64,000 nucleotides of DNA. Source: Erinaceus europaeus (taxonomy: Eukaryota > Chordata > Mammalia > Eulipotyphla > Erinaceidae). The DNA lies in NCBI RefSeq assembly GCF_950295315.1, contig NC_080164.1, forward strand, positions 55,275,451 through 55,339,450. The letters are read 5' to 3'. The stretch's first letter is position 1. Every line of letters starts with the position of its first letter. Of the stretch, positions 38,201 to 52,300 are shown piece by piece. The position numbers and the translations under genes are program-made. The notes under the pieces are model-generated. The model searched no databases and was not told the DNA's origin. It saw nothing but the letters and a program-made list of their open reading frames with translations.

Positions 38201-41200
38201 TTTTATTGTTTTTATTGATGTCGTCATTGTTGGATAAGACAGAGAGAAATGGAGAGAGGAGGGGAAGACGGGGAGAGAAAGATAGACACCTGTAGACCTG
38301 CTTCACCATTTGTGAAGCAACTGCCCTGCAGGTGGGTTACCAGGGGCTCAAACCGGGATCCGTACGCCAGTTCACTGTGTTTTGCACCATCTGCATTTAA
38401 CCCGCTGTGCTACCGCCCAACTCCCTTTTATTTATTTATTTTCTACTGGAGCACTGCACAGTTTTTGCTTATGATGGTGCATGGGGTTTAATTTGGGACT
38501 TGGGAGCCTCAGGCATGAAATTCTTTTGGAAAAACCATTACGTAATCAGCCCCAACTGAAGCACTGTTACCTCACATAAAATAAGTAGATGTTATTGTAC
38601 CAAAGTCACGGACTCTGGGCTTGGAGGGGGAGGAATGTGGCATAGAGGGCATCTGGGTCCTGGTACATGATAATGTAAAAGGACCTAAATGGGGGTGAGA
38701 GTGTTTTTGATACAGACACGTATCATAGGGAGATGAGAAATTTTATTTTATTTTATTTATTTATTTATTTTTTATTGGGGAATTAAATGTTTTACATTCA
38801 ACAGTAAATACAATAGTTTGTACATGCATAACATTCGCCAGTTTCCCATTTAACAATACAACCCCCACTATGTCATTTATCATCCTTCATGGACCTGTAT
38901 TCTCCCCACCCACCCACCCCAGAGTCTTTTGAGAAATTTTACCCATATGTCAACAGCCATGCCACAAACACTTAAACCAACAACAAAATGATTATAAAAA
39001 ATAAATTAATATAATATGAGTAATAAGATATAGAATAGTTAGATGTGTTTCTTTTCCACAGAAAGATGAGTTCAAATCTAAATACACAATCGTGTCTTAC
39101 AGGCAGCCAATCCTTTCTTTAAATTACTGACTATGCTAATGGAATTTGCTGGAGGACCTCCTGGAATGCCTCCCTTTGCATCTTATATTCTACAGAGGAT
39201 ATGGGAGGTAAGTCTTGTAACAGCTGTATCAGTCTTTTTTTTTTTTTTTTTTTTTTGTCAATACTTACTTTTCATGAGTCTTTTATTACTATATAGTTAA
39301 TACCAGTTCAAGTATTAGTCTTTTGTTTACATCTAAATTGTTTGTTAGTCAGAGGTAAGGGGCCAGATACTTTTGTCTAAAAATTTTGGCAGAGGAGGGT
39401 TCTTGATAGTCTCTCAGATGTTGGAACGATTTTCTCAGGTGACAAAATAACTCATTTGGATAGCGTACTGCTTTGTGACGCAGTTTCAAGATCACGCTCT
39501 ACCAAATTGAAGGGGAGTTCAGTGCCGTTATCTCTTTCACTCTCTGCCTGTTTTTAAAATATAAATGTGAAGCTGTTGGGCCGTAGCGCAGCGGGTTAAT
39601 TGCACTTGGCACAAAACACAAAGACCGGCATAGGGATCCCGGTTCCAGCCCCCGGCCCACCACCTGCCAGGGAGTCGCTTCACGGGCGGTGAAGCAGGTC
39701 TGCAGGTGTCTATCTTTCTCTACCACTCTCTGTCTTCCCCTCCTCTCTCCATTTCTCTCTGTCCTATCCAACAATGAAAGACATCAACAACAAAAATAAT
39801 AACCACAACAAGGCTACAACAACAAGGGCAACAAAAGGAAACAAAAAAAGGCAGTGGATTCATGGTGCAGGCACTGAGCCCCAGCAATAACCCTGGAGGC
39901 AAAAAAAATATTACTAAAATAAATAAATGTGGGCGTGGCACAACCAGTAGAGTACACAAGGACCCAGGATAAAACCCCAGCCCGCCAACTATAGGAGGGA
40001 AACCTCATGAATGATGAACCAGTGCAACAGGTCTCTCCACTCTCTATCCTCTGTTACCTCTCTCAAAAAAAGAGAAAAAGAAAAAGGCCTCCAGGAGTGG
40101 TAAATTTGTAGTACAGGCACTGAGCCTCAGAAAAAAGTCCTAATGGCAATAAAAAGTTTTTTAAATGATACTTTAAGCCTGTAAAATTATAAATAGCCTT
40201 CATCCAATCTAAGGTTTTCATTTCCGTTCTCTGAAAGAAAAAATTATTAAAAGCAATAGAAGCTATAGAAATAAAAACCCAGGAGTTGGGCGGTAGTATA
40301 GCGGGTTAAGCGCACGTGACGCAAAGTGCAAGGACTGGCATAAGTGTCCTGGTTCGAACCCCTGACTCCCCACCTGGAGGGGAATTGCTTCACAGACGGT
40401 GAAGCAGGTCTGCAGGTGTCTGTCTTTCCCCCTCTCTGTCTTCCCCTCCTTTCTCCATTTCTCTCTGTCCTATCCAACAATGACGACATCAACAACAACA
40501 ACTACAACAATAAAAAACAAGGGCAACAAAAGAGAAAATAAATAAATACATTAAAAGTTTTAAATAAAAAATAATAATAAATAAAAACCCAGGGTTCTGT
40601 CCTTTTTTTTTTTTTTTTTTAACCTTATTTTGATTTGTGGGATTATGAGATACTAGGGATATAGTTTCACACTGCACAACACCAAAGTTGCTTTCACCTG
40701 ACTACCTACCCCAAGGATAACCACCATGGTTCTCACAAGTCTTAAAAAAGTTTCCTTACTTTTTTCTTTTAATTTAATCCATGTATTTCAATATTCTAGA
40801 TTCCATATATGAGTGAAACCATTTACTTTTTTAATTGCTGAGTAGTACCATTGAGTATATATCCCATAACTATTATATCTATCTATTCACTTTCTTTTAA
40901 TTTAATCCATGTATTTCAATATTCTAGATTCCATATATGAGTGAAACCATTTACTTTTTTAATTGCTGAGTAGTACCATTGAGTATATATCCCATAACTA
41001 TTATATCTATCTATTCACTGATAGACATTTAGGTTGTTCCCATATTTTAACTATTGTGAATAATGCAGCTATGAATATAGGAGGTTGCATATGTCCCTTG
41101 GAATTAATGTTTTCAAGTCTTCTGTTTAAATTCCAACAACAGTATTGGGGCCGGGTGGTGGCACACCTGGTTGAGCACACTTTACAAAACACAAAGGCCC

Positions 41201-44200
41201 AGGTTCAAGCTTCTGGTCCCCACCTGTAGAAGGAAAGCTTCACAAGTGGTGAAGCAGTGCTGCAAGTATCTCTTTCTCTCTGTCTCTCCTCCCTTCTCAA
41301 TTTCTCTGTCTCTAATAAATAATAATTTAAAAAGGAATAGTATTGCTGGATCATAAGGTATTTCCATTTTTGCTAAAGGATTCTCAGTACTGTTTACTGT
41401 AATACTGTTTACCTTTTTTTTTTTTTTAGTATTTATTCCCTTCTGTTGCCTTTTGTTGTTTTATTGTTGTAGTTATTATTGTTATTGATGTCGTCATTGT
41501 TGGAAAGGACAGAGAGAAATGGAGAGAGGAGAGGAAGACAGAGAAGAGAGAAAGACAGACACCTGTAGACCTGCTTCACCGCCTATGAAGCGACATTCCC
41601 CTGCAGGTGGGGAACCGGGGGCTCCAACCAGGATCTTTATATAGGCCCTTGGGCTTTGCACCACATGCACTTAACCTGCTGTGCTACCACCCGACTCCCT
41701 ACTGTTTACCTGTTTTTTGGTTTTTTTTCTATTCCCACCAGCAGTGTAACAGATTCTATTTTTCCAAAACCTTACCAACACTCACCATTTCCTGTTTAGT
41801 TAATGTGGACCATTCTCATCAGTTTCTTGTAGAATCTCATTGTGCAAATACATTTTTTTTCCTTCTGTATTTGACATACATGGTAGAATAAGCATCTGCT
41901 GCTTCTTCAGTAATTACTGCTGAGGTCACAAAACTTTTTCCTTAGTGAAAACTCAGTTTCTCAGGCCCAAAGCTTTGAATAACCAGGTTAAATCCCTGGT
42001 ACCATTACAAGCAAGAACTAAGCAGAGCAGAAAGAAAGGAAGGGAGAGAGAAGGAAGAAAAGAAAGCACATTCTGTAGACCAGGGGTCAACACATTCTTT
42101 AAGGCAAATAATAAATATCTTAGCCTTTGTAGATTATATGGTCCCATGTGGAGCTGACTGTTTAGTATAAAACTACTGACTGTTTAGTATAAAACTGACT
42201 GTTTAGTATAAAACTACTCAGACTGCGGTACAATAACTGAGTACATAATTTATATGTCTGGGGTTCTGGACTCAGTCACTAGGATACACATTTGTACACC
42301 TGTCAACAAAACAAAGATAAAGCTTACCATAGACAATTAATAAATGAGTGGCTTTGACTATATTACAGAAAGTTAGCAATGGAGACTTCCAGGGCAGAGC
42401 TATGGCTGTTGAGTTATGATACTGACTCTTCCCCAAAAAAAACAATTACAACAAAATAATGAATTTCATCAAAGAACACCTGGAATCTCTGCTAAAGAAA
42501 GGAACTTCAGAACACTGTCTGAAGGTTGATGATTGCATTTGGACAACAGGAGGGAAGGGAGAGAAGGACTTAAGCAGAAATGCTTCATTCAGTGCATTGC
42601 CACCAGGTGCCATATCTGCAGTCACTTTAGATTCTGTGGCAGATTTAAAGGGCCTGAACAGCACCAGTCAGGGACACAGTGGCTTACAAAAAGGAGCTCT
42701 GGACTACCCTTTAGGCTGTAGAAGCCTTAGGTTACTGAGTAGATCTCAAGGAATCATTCAAATAAACCAGAGAAGTGAACACTATTCTTATGGCATCAAA
42801 GAAATCTATCAAACTGTGTCCTGTAAGACTGCTGTACAGGAATGAAAAGTGACTTTGATCTCACAATAGAGACTTTGTACTTTCAAGAATCAGTCTAAGA
42901 GGAGGAGATCTGGGAACTCCTACATTCTCTCCATGCCCTCCAACCCCCCCCCCAACCCCATTAGGAGTCTGTGTAAGGGATATCAGGTGCCATAATATGA
43001 CATCACTTCTTCAAAAGTTCCTTCTCTGCCTCTACAACTCAAATTCAAAGCAGAGCCCAGTACCACCTGCAGGCAACAAAGAAGCCGAAAAAGATGGGTA
43101 ATTCTTAGGAAAGTGCTGGTTCTGCAAAACCAAGATGAGACCCAGAAACTTGATGCAAATCCAGAAAAGCTACCAGTAAAAGAATTTAGGGAATGCACTG
43201 TCAGAAAATACAAAGCTCTCGATTTAATATGGAGAAATGAATTAAGAAATTCACGACTTCAAAGAAAAACTTAATAGGAAAATGGAAGACTTCAGAACAA
43301 GAACACTCTGAATGCATCTGTCTCAAAGTGCAAGTCAAGGAAGTTGACTTATCCACCATAAGAGAACATCAGAAATAGAAGACAGACTGGCCACACTCGC
43401 TGACCTCAAAATTGGAGAAACGAGGTATAGGAAAAATGAGACAACTCTTAAAGAAATTGAAGACTTTATCAGAAAACCAAACATCAGAATTTTAGGGGTC
43501 TCAGAAGGAGAGGAGAGAAAGCAGAAACCTATTTAAAGAAATCGAGAGATTCGACTTCCGGAGGCGGAGCTACGAGCAGCAGATCGCTTTCTCTCCTCTC
43601 CTCTCCTCTCCTGGATCAACTAGGAATACCAAAGGAGACCACCCGGACCGAAACAAGACAGGACTAGAATGACCACAGAAACCCAGTAAATCACCCGTGA
43701 GTACAAACACGCGTGGCTGGTGACAGAGAGGAGAGAGGGGCCTAAGGAGAGATTAAGTGACTGCTAACAGTTGGACAGTTTGGAGACACCACCTCCAGTC
43801 TGCTCCACCAACAAGGGGACAGCTGAAGGGAGGAAAGGACTCCCCAGAGTCTCACCAAGTACAACTCTGAGTCTCCATTGCTACTACCCTCAGAATCTGG
43901 AGCAGCAACAGGGAGGGACACCAGGGCACAGAGATCTAACCGGGAAACTCAGGAGAAGACCTATACCTCGGTGGCATAGCTGAAGGGCTGTGAAAGTCTC
44001 TTTGCATAACCACTGGATTATCTCTGCCACACCCTGCTTTATCTCTTGGTCAGGAGTCATTGATTAAGCCAAGAAGCCTATTGATAGTTTAAAAGCCCTC
44101 AGGCTACCATAGCCTACAGGGGAAAAAAAAAGGCTTTTACACCACTGAACTCCAACTCAGGGATTGAAAAAACTGTTAACTTATATAAAATGGTTAAAAC

Positions 44201-47200
44201 AACAAGAAAAAATAATGGAGACTCGAACCAGGACAAGAGTCCAGCTAAAAGTCCTCCAGAGGGCGAAGCACAAAACAACGAGTTCAACATGCAAACATTA
44301 GCTAAGGAAATAATAATAGGAGTGAGTAAAGAATTTGAAAAAATTGTAATCAGAACTGCAGGAACAACAAATGAGAATATGGAAGAAAATTCTAATTATC
44401 TCATGGTTATTAGAGAGCTGAAAGCTGAAATCGCTGAGCTAAGAAGGCAACTAGCTGAACAAGCTAAAACAGTATCAGAGCAGGGCAACAAAATAGATGA
44501 ACTCCAGAAAGCAGTAGAGGGCAGAGAGAATAGAATCAATGAGGCTGAAGACAGAATTAGCAAGATTGAGGATGAATTAGAGACAACTAAAAAAGAAGTA
44601 AGAGATCTCAAAAAGAGATTAAGAGATGCTGAAAACAACAACAGAGTCCTATGGGATGACTTCAAAAGAAACAATATACGCATTATTGGCTTACCAGAGG
44701 AAGAAAGAGAAGGGGAGGAAGAAAGCGTTCTCCAGGCCATAATAGCTGAAAATTTCTCTAGTCTAGACAACACCAAAGACATAAAGATTCAAGAAGCCCA
44801 GAGGGTCCCAAACAGAATTAACCCAGACCTAAAGACACCAAGACATGTCATACTTAGATTGGAAAGGAATAAGGATAAAGAAAGGATCCTCAAGGCTGCA
44901 AGAGAAAAACAAAGAGTCACCTACAAAGGAAAACCCATAAGATTAGCAGCAGACTTCTCCATACAAACACTACAGGCCAGAAGAGAATGGCAAGATATCT
45001 ATCGAGTGCTCAATGAGAAAGGCTTTCAGCCAAGAATACTATATCCTGCTAGATTGACATTCAGACTAGATGGAAGCATCAAAACCTTCTCAGACAAGCA
45101 ACAGTTGAAGGAAGCAACCATCACCAAGCCTGCCTTGAAAGAAGTTCTGAAAGGTTTCCTATAAACAACCAGACCACCACAAATAGAACATATATCAAAA
45201 CACTCTAAAACTCTACAAGAATGGCGTTAAAATATCTTCAGTCTTTGATATCAATAAATGTGAATGGCCTGAATTCACCTATTAAAAGACACAGAGTAGG
45301 AAGATGGATCAGAAAACACAACCCAACAATATGTTGTCTACTGGAAACTCACCTAACGCAACAAGACAAACACAGACTTAAAGTGAAAGGATGGAAAACT
45401 ATCATTCAAGCCAATGGCCCACAAAAAAGGGCAGGAACAGCTATTCTCATATCTGACATGATAGACTTTAAAATAGATAAGATTAAAAAAGATAGGAATG
45501 GACACTACTTAATGCTCAGAGGATCAGTCAATCAAGAGGACTTAACAATTATTAATATCTATGCACCTAATGAGAAGCCATCTAAATACATCAAACTTCT
45601 ACTGAAAGAGCTACAGCAATATATTAACAGTAACACAATCATAGTAGGGGACTTCAACACCCCACTCTCTCAACTTGACAGATCATCCAGGCAGAAAATC
45701 AGTAAAGACATAAGGGAGCTAAATGAAGAGATAGATAAACTAGAACTATTGGACATTTTCAGAGTCATTCATCCCAAGAAACTGGAATACACATTTTACT
45801 CAAATCCACATGGATCATTCTCAAGGATAGACCATATGTTAGGCCACAAAGACAGCATCAGCCTATTCAAGAGCACTGAAATCATCCCAAGCATCTTCTC
45901 AGACCACAGTGGAATTAAACTAACACTTAACAATCAACAAAAGATTAGTAACAGTACCAAAATGTGGAAGCTCAACAGTACACTTCTTAACAACTTCTGG
46001 GTCAAAGAGGAAATCAAGGAAGAAATCAAAATGTTTCGAGAGTTCAATGAAAATGAAGACACAAGCTATCAAAATATTTGGGACACAGCTAAAGCAGTCC
46101 TAAGAGGGAAGTTCATAGCTATACAAGCACACATTAGGAAACAAGAAAAGGCACAAATAAACAGCCTGATTGCACATCTTAAAGACCTAGAAGAAGAACA
46201 ACAAAGGAACCCTAAAGAAACCAGAAGGACAGAAATTACTAAAGTTAGGGCAGAAATAAATAACATTGAGAATAGGAAAACAATACAAAAGATCAATGAA
46301 AGTAAATGTTGGTTCTTCGAAAGAGTAAACAAAATCGACAAACCTTTAGCCAGACTCACAAAACAAAAAAGGGAGAAGACCCAAATAAATCGGATAGTAA
46401 ATGAAAGAGGAGATATCACAACAGACACTGCAGAAATTCAACATATCATGCGAGGCTTCTATGAACAACTATATGCCACCAAGCTAGAGAACCTGGAAGA
46501 AATGAATGATTTCCTAGATACCTACCAACTTCCAAAACTAAGTAAAGAGGAAGTGGATAACATGAACAGGCCCATCACAGCTAATGAAATTGAAACAGTT
46601 ATCAAAAATCTTCCCAAAAATAAAAGTCCTGGACCAGATGGTTTTACAAATGAATTCTACAAAACTTTCAAAGAAGAACTAATACCTCTACTTTTAAAAG
46701 TCTTCCAGAAGATTGAAGACACTGGAAGACTCCCTGCCAGCTTCTATGAAGCCAACATCACCCTGATACCAAAAGTAGACAGGGACACAACCAAAAAAGA
46801 AAACTACAGACCAATATCTCTGATGAACATAGATGCGAAAATACTGAACAAAATTCTAGCCAACCGGATACAGCAGTATATCAAAAAAATTGTTCATCAT
46901 GACCAAGTGGGGTTTATCCCAGGCATGCAAGGTTGGTTTAATATACGTAAATCAATCAATGTGATCCACCACATCAACAAAAGCAAGACCAAAAACCACA
47001 TGGTCATATCAATAGATGCAGAGAAAGCCTTTGACAAAATACAACATCCCTTTATGATCAAAACACTACAAAAAATAGGAATAGATGGAAAATTCCTGAA
47101 GATAGTGGAGTCTATATATAGCAAACCTACAGCCAACATCATACTCAATGGTGAAAAACTGGAAGCATTTCCCCTCAGATCAGGTACTAGACAGGGCTGC

Positions 47201-49291
47201 CCACTATCACCATTACTATTCAACATAGTGTTGGAAGTTCTTGCCATAGCAATCAGGCAGGAGCAAGGAATTAAAGGAATACAGATTGGAAGAGAAGAAG
47301 TCAAACTCTCCTTATTTGCAGATGACATGATAGTATACATGGAAAAACCTAAGGAATCTAGCAAGAAGCTTTTGGAAATCATCAGGCAATACAGTAATGT
47401 GTCAGGCTATAAAATTAACATTCAAAAGTCAGTGGCATTCCTCTATGCAAACACTAAGTTAGAAGAAATTGAAATCCAGAAATCAGTTCCTTTTTCTATA
47501 GCAACAAAAACAATAAAATATCTAGGAATAAACCTAACCAAAGAAGTGAAAGACTTGTATACTGAAAATTATGAGTCACTACTCAAAGAAATTGAAAAAG
47601 ACACAAAGAAGTGGAAAGATATTCCATGCTCATGGGTTGGAAGAATTAACATCATCAAAATGAATATATTACCCAGAGCCATCTACAAATTTAATGCTAT
47701 CCCCATCAAGATCCCAAGCACATTTTTTAGGAGAATAGAACAAATGCTACAAATGTTTATCTGGAACCAGAAAAGACCTAGAATTGCCAAAACAATCTTG
47801 AGAAAAAAGAACAGAACCGGAGGCATCACACTGCCAGATCTCAAACTATATTATAGGGCAAAATAACTCACTAGGATAGTGTGCTGCTTTCTCATGTGCA
47901 CGACAGATTTGAGCCTAGCCTTTGCTGCATTGAAGGGTAACATCAGTCTCTCTCTTTCTCTCTTTAAAAAAAAGTTAAAAACATAACCTACAAAAGTTGA
48001 TCAAAAACCATAGTTTTCTTACCCTTTCTCTAGATTCCTAAGATTCCTCCTCTCCATGAAAAAGTCTCCACAGTAGTGCAGTAAGATACTTTTCATTTTC
48101 ACTTCTGGTAACAGGCTGGAAAGGCAATAAGAAACTTTAGAGAATTAAAAATAGCTTCAAATAAGTTTATAAATCTTAGACTATAGAGTCATTTTAGATT
48201 TTCAGCTCATATTTATCCATCTAGAGATATGGACTATTTCAATTTTTCATATTTTGAACTAGTAGACTTTATTGAGCATTGCCTGATGATACAAGTAAGT
48301 TTAAAATATTTTTGTTTGTTTGCCTTCTAAACATGGCCAAGATCTTTATAGCTGTAATTTAAAAAGGAAAAAAAGTTGAGGTTGGGTGATAGTGTACTCA
48401 GTTCAGCCCACATGTTACCTTGCATAAGGGCACATGGTTAATCCCCCAGTCTCCACCTGTAGAAGGCACAGCTTCATGAGTGGTAAAGCAGTGCTCCAGG
48501 TGTCTCTTAGTTTCTCACACTTTTAGTCTCCCCCTTTCATCTCAATTTCACTTTTTTCTATCCTATATATTAATAAATAAAATATGTATGTTTAATTTTA
48601 GCTTTAAGTGTTGAAAGGTATGCACCCAAAGTCAACAAACTACGTAATTGCTTATGTCCTGTTTTGTTATTTTATCTCTAGGTAATTGAATATAATCCTT
48701 CACAGTGTCTGGATTGGTTGGCAGTGCAGACACCCCGAAATAAACTGGCACACAGCTGGGTCCTCCAGAATATGGAAAACTGGGTGGAACGATTTCTTTT
48801 GGCTCACAATTATCCTAGAGTCAGGACTTGTAAGTCAAATATTCAGAATTTAACAGACTATTATTAAATGTTTACTGTGTCTTATTTTGTTCTTAAGGTC
48901 ATTATGCAAAGGTTGTTGAGGGTAAAAGACCAACGTTGTAGTACTTACTAGTTGGAAACCTGTGACAGTGCTTTGCCAATATCTACAGTGAATTTGACTT
49001 TTTTAACTATAGGAAGCTACTGTATCCTTCCCTTGGTGATAGCTCACCACCACTACTACCCTTAATGTTTTCTTACATGATAGAGTAACAAAACATGATC
49101 ACTGTTAGTTAAAAGAGTAAAGGGTCAGTCATCTGGTAGAAAACACACTTGATGATATGCAGGGGATTCAGGTTAGAACCTAAAGTAGTTATTATTATTA
49201 TTACTTCTATTTTCTTTTTGCCTCCAGGGTTATCGCTGGGGCTTGGTGCATACATGAACCCACTGCTTCTGTGGCCATTTTTTAAATTAAA

Positions 49292-49322
<31 letters not shown>

Positions 49323-52300
49323 GCATAGGACAGAAAAATTGAGAGGGGACTGTTAGATGGAGAGAGAGAGAGAGAAAGACACCTGCAGACCTGCTTCACC
49401 ACTTGCGTAGCGACCCTCTGACAGGTAGGGGACCAGGGGCTCGAACCACGATCCTTGTGCCAGTCTTTGCAATTCTTACTATGTGCACTTAATCCAGTGC
49501 ACCACTGTTTACCCCCTCTTAAAAGTAATTTAAGGAGACTTAAGAACAGACTAATGACATAAAACAAGCTATGAGAAAAGCAGTTCACTGATATTATGGA
49601 AGTTGTGATACACACTTTTTGTAGTTAAAAGGGGATTAAAAATTGTTAAACAGTGGTCTGGGAGGTGGCACAGTGGATAAAGCATTGGACTCTCAAGCGT
49701 GAGGTCCTGAGTTCAATTCCTGGCAGCACATGTACCAGAGTGATGTCTGGTTCTTCCTATCTCTCTTCCTATCTTCCTCATTAACAAATAAAATCTTTTT
49801 AAAAAAATTGTTAGAAGACGGACAAATAACAACGTAGACAGCTCATAGTGTAGGATTGTACTCATAAGTAACTACAGAAATATTTCTTTTTGATATTTTA
49901 GAAACAAATCTAACTACATTTTTTCAAATCTCTTTAATAAATAAAATTGCATTTGATGAGCTAGAGTCAGTGACAAGTCTAGTATAAATAAGCACATAAA
50001 ATACCCAAGACTGTTTCTATTAAAACAGTCACAGCTCCATAGAGAAACAATTGATTTTAGAATTGAAGCATTTATATAATGCCAGAAAGGAAAACAATAC
50101 TAAAAACAGTAAAATGATGTGGAAAAGTAGTTGTTTGAGGTACACATGTACCAGCCTTATAAAGGTAGTTCATTTCAGCGGCCAGTACACACATTACCAT
50201 AGACAGGGGCCCAATTTTGAACCCTGCACCACCACGTAGAAGGTCCTCCAAAAAAAGTTCAATAGTGCATATTGTAATAATATTAAACAATGCTTTTGAT
50301 ATAACTTTTGGAAGGGGAACCCAAATATTTTAATTAAGTGATTACTACTTGGAATAATTATTATAGTAGCATATGTAGAAGTACAAAAATAAGTTTTTTT
50401 TTTCCCCTTTTTTATCCAGAGTAGCTTTTAGCTCATTGAGCCTCAGGCATAAAAATCATTTGCAAGGGAGTCGGGTGGTAGCGCAGCGGGTTAAGTGCAG
50501 GTGGCACAAAGCGCAAGGACCAGCGTAAGGATCCCGGTTCGAGCCCCCGGCACCCCACCTGCAGGGGTGTCACTTCACAAGCGGTGAAGCAGGTCTGCAG
50601 GTGTCTGTCTTTCTCTACCCCCTCTGTCTTCCCCTCCTTTCTCCATTTCTCTCTGTCCTATCCAACAATGATGACATCAATAATAACAATAATAATTATA
50701 ATAATAAAAAAACAAGGGCAACAAAAAAGGAAAATGAATAAATATTTTTAAAAATCATTTGCATAACCATTATACTGTCTCCTCATCCTAGTAATACTCT
50801 TAAATACCTGCAGAATAATTTTAACAATGGAAAATAGTTTGCATAAAACAAAAACAAAATTCTGATAGATGTCTTGAAGTACTTTTAAGGTTTATTGATT
50901 GATTGATAAGAGAGAGGAGAGAAGGGGAGGGGTTGAGAACCAGAGCATTATTCTGGCACTTGCAATGGCAGGACTCAAATTCATGTCATGCAGTACAATT
51001 CAATGCCTTATCCACTGTGCTGCCTGCTGGTACTCAGGTGGCTTTTTTTTTTTTTAAACCATTATTTTATATAGGAAGTTTTAAACACTTCTAGATCTGA
51101 AAAAAATAAATGACCTACCAAATTATACCAGTAAGATGTTCTTGATTTGGGTACTGAGGGTATCCTATAATTGAAGAGCTGTCATAAAGAAACAGACTTG
51201 TTCTAAGTTCTCTGTAGCATAAAAATACACTTAGGGTAGTCCGGGAAGTGGCACAGTGGATAAAGCATTGGACTCTTAAGCATGAGGTCCTGAGTTCAAT
51301 CCCCGGCAGCACATGTACCAGAGTGATACCTGGTTCTTTCTTTCCTATCTTTCTCATGAATAAGTAAATAAAATCTTTAAAAAAAAATACACTTAGGGAC
51401 ATACATGTGAAGCTGTAGCAAGGGAGTTTCATCAAGATGGTCTGTTCTTAGTGATTTTCCTAATAGTTCTCAAAGATCAAGTTAGTTTAAAAAGTGATTT
51501 TTTTTTTACCTTAGCAGAATTAATTTAAAATTTTTTATTAGTGATTTGTGATTTACAAGAATGTAAGACAATAATTTCAAACCACACCTACTATCAGTTC
51601 CTTAGGAGAACTAATGCTTTTTTTAAATTTTATTTACAAGCACCCAGCAGCACATATACCTTCATGTTCTGAGACTCAGGTTCAATCCCCCAGACCACTG
51701 TATGGTGTGAAGACCATGCACTGGGAGAAGTGGAATGACGTTGTGATGCTTCTCCTTCTCCTTGTCTTTGTCTCATTCCCTATCTCTCATCCAGTATCTG
51801 GGGAAAAAAAGAGTGAGTCTACCAAGAGTGTTAGAATTTCCCAGTTGTAAATATCTAGCAAAAGCCCTGGCAAGAGAAAAAACTCATACAGCTTTTGTGG
51901 CCAGGGAAGTGGCTCAACAGGTAGGTCATAAGATCTAGCACCAATTATGACCAAGTGGTGCTCTGGTCAATGTGTTTATCTCTCTAAGATAAATAAATTT
52001 AAAAATTATTTTATTTATTTAGATATGTCACAAAATATTACGTGGTCCAGGAGGAGGCACAGTGGATAAAAAAAGCATTGGACTCTTAAACATGAGGTCC
52101 TGTGTTCCATCCCCGGCAACACATGTACTAGAGTGGTGTCTGATTCTTTCTCTCATTAATAAATATATATATATTTTTTAATTGTTGAGGGGTGCCAAGT
52201 GTTAGTGCAGTGGGTTAAGCACACATGGTGCAAAGCTTGAGGATCGCTGTAAGGATCCCCATTGAGCCCGCAGCTTCTCACCTGCAGGTGGTCGCTTCAC

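Larger units (their letters stand above)
40600..41880 (-). mobile_element. Ancient antisense L1 3' region, interrupted
   Basis: attcactgatagacatttag, attgtgaataatgcagctat, agtattgctggatcataagg and attcccaccagcagtgtaac follow the order of an antisense mammalian L1 3' UTR. It is broken by SINEs at 41148 and 41415 and by an internal tandem duplication. Confidence 0.78.

Noticed and set aside
42459..42845. 128-codon ORF upstream of the L1
   Set aside because: Overlaps a decayed older L1 segment; composition and context do not support a separate gene.
44396..44782. Minus-strand ORF opposite L1 ORF1, and those at 46069-46428 and 46897-47382
   Set aside because: Shadows of the A-rich L1 coding strand; Ser/Leu-rich with no known domain.
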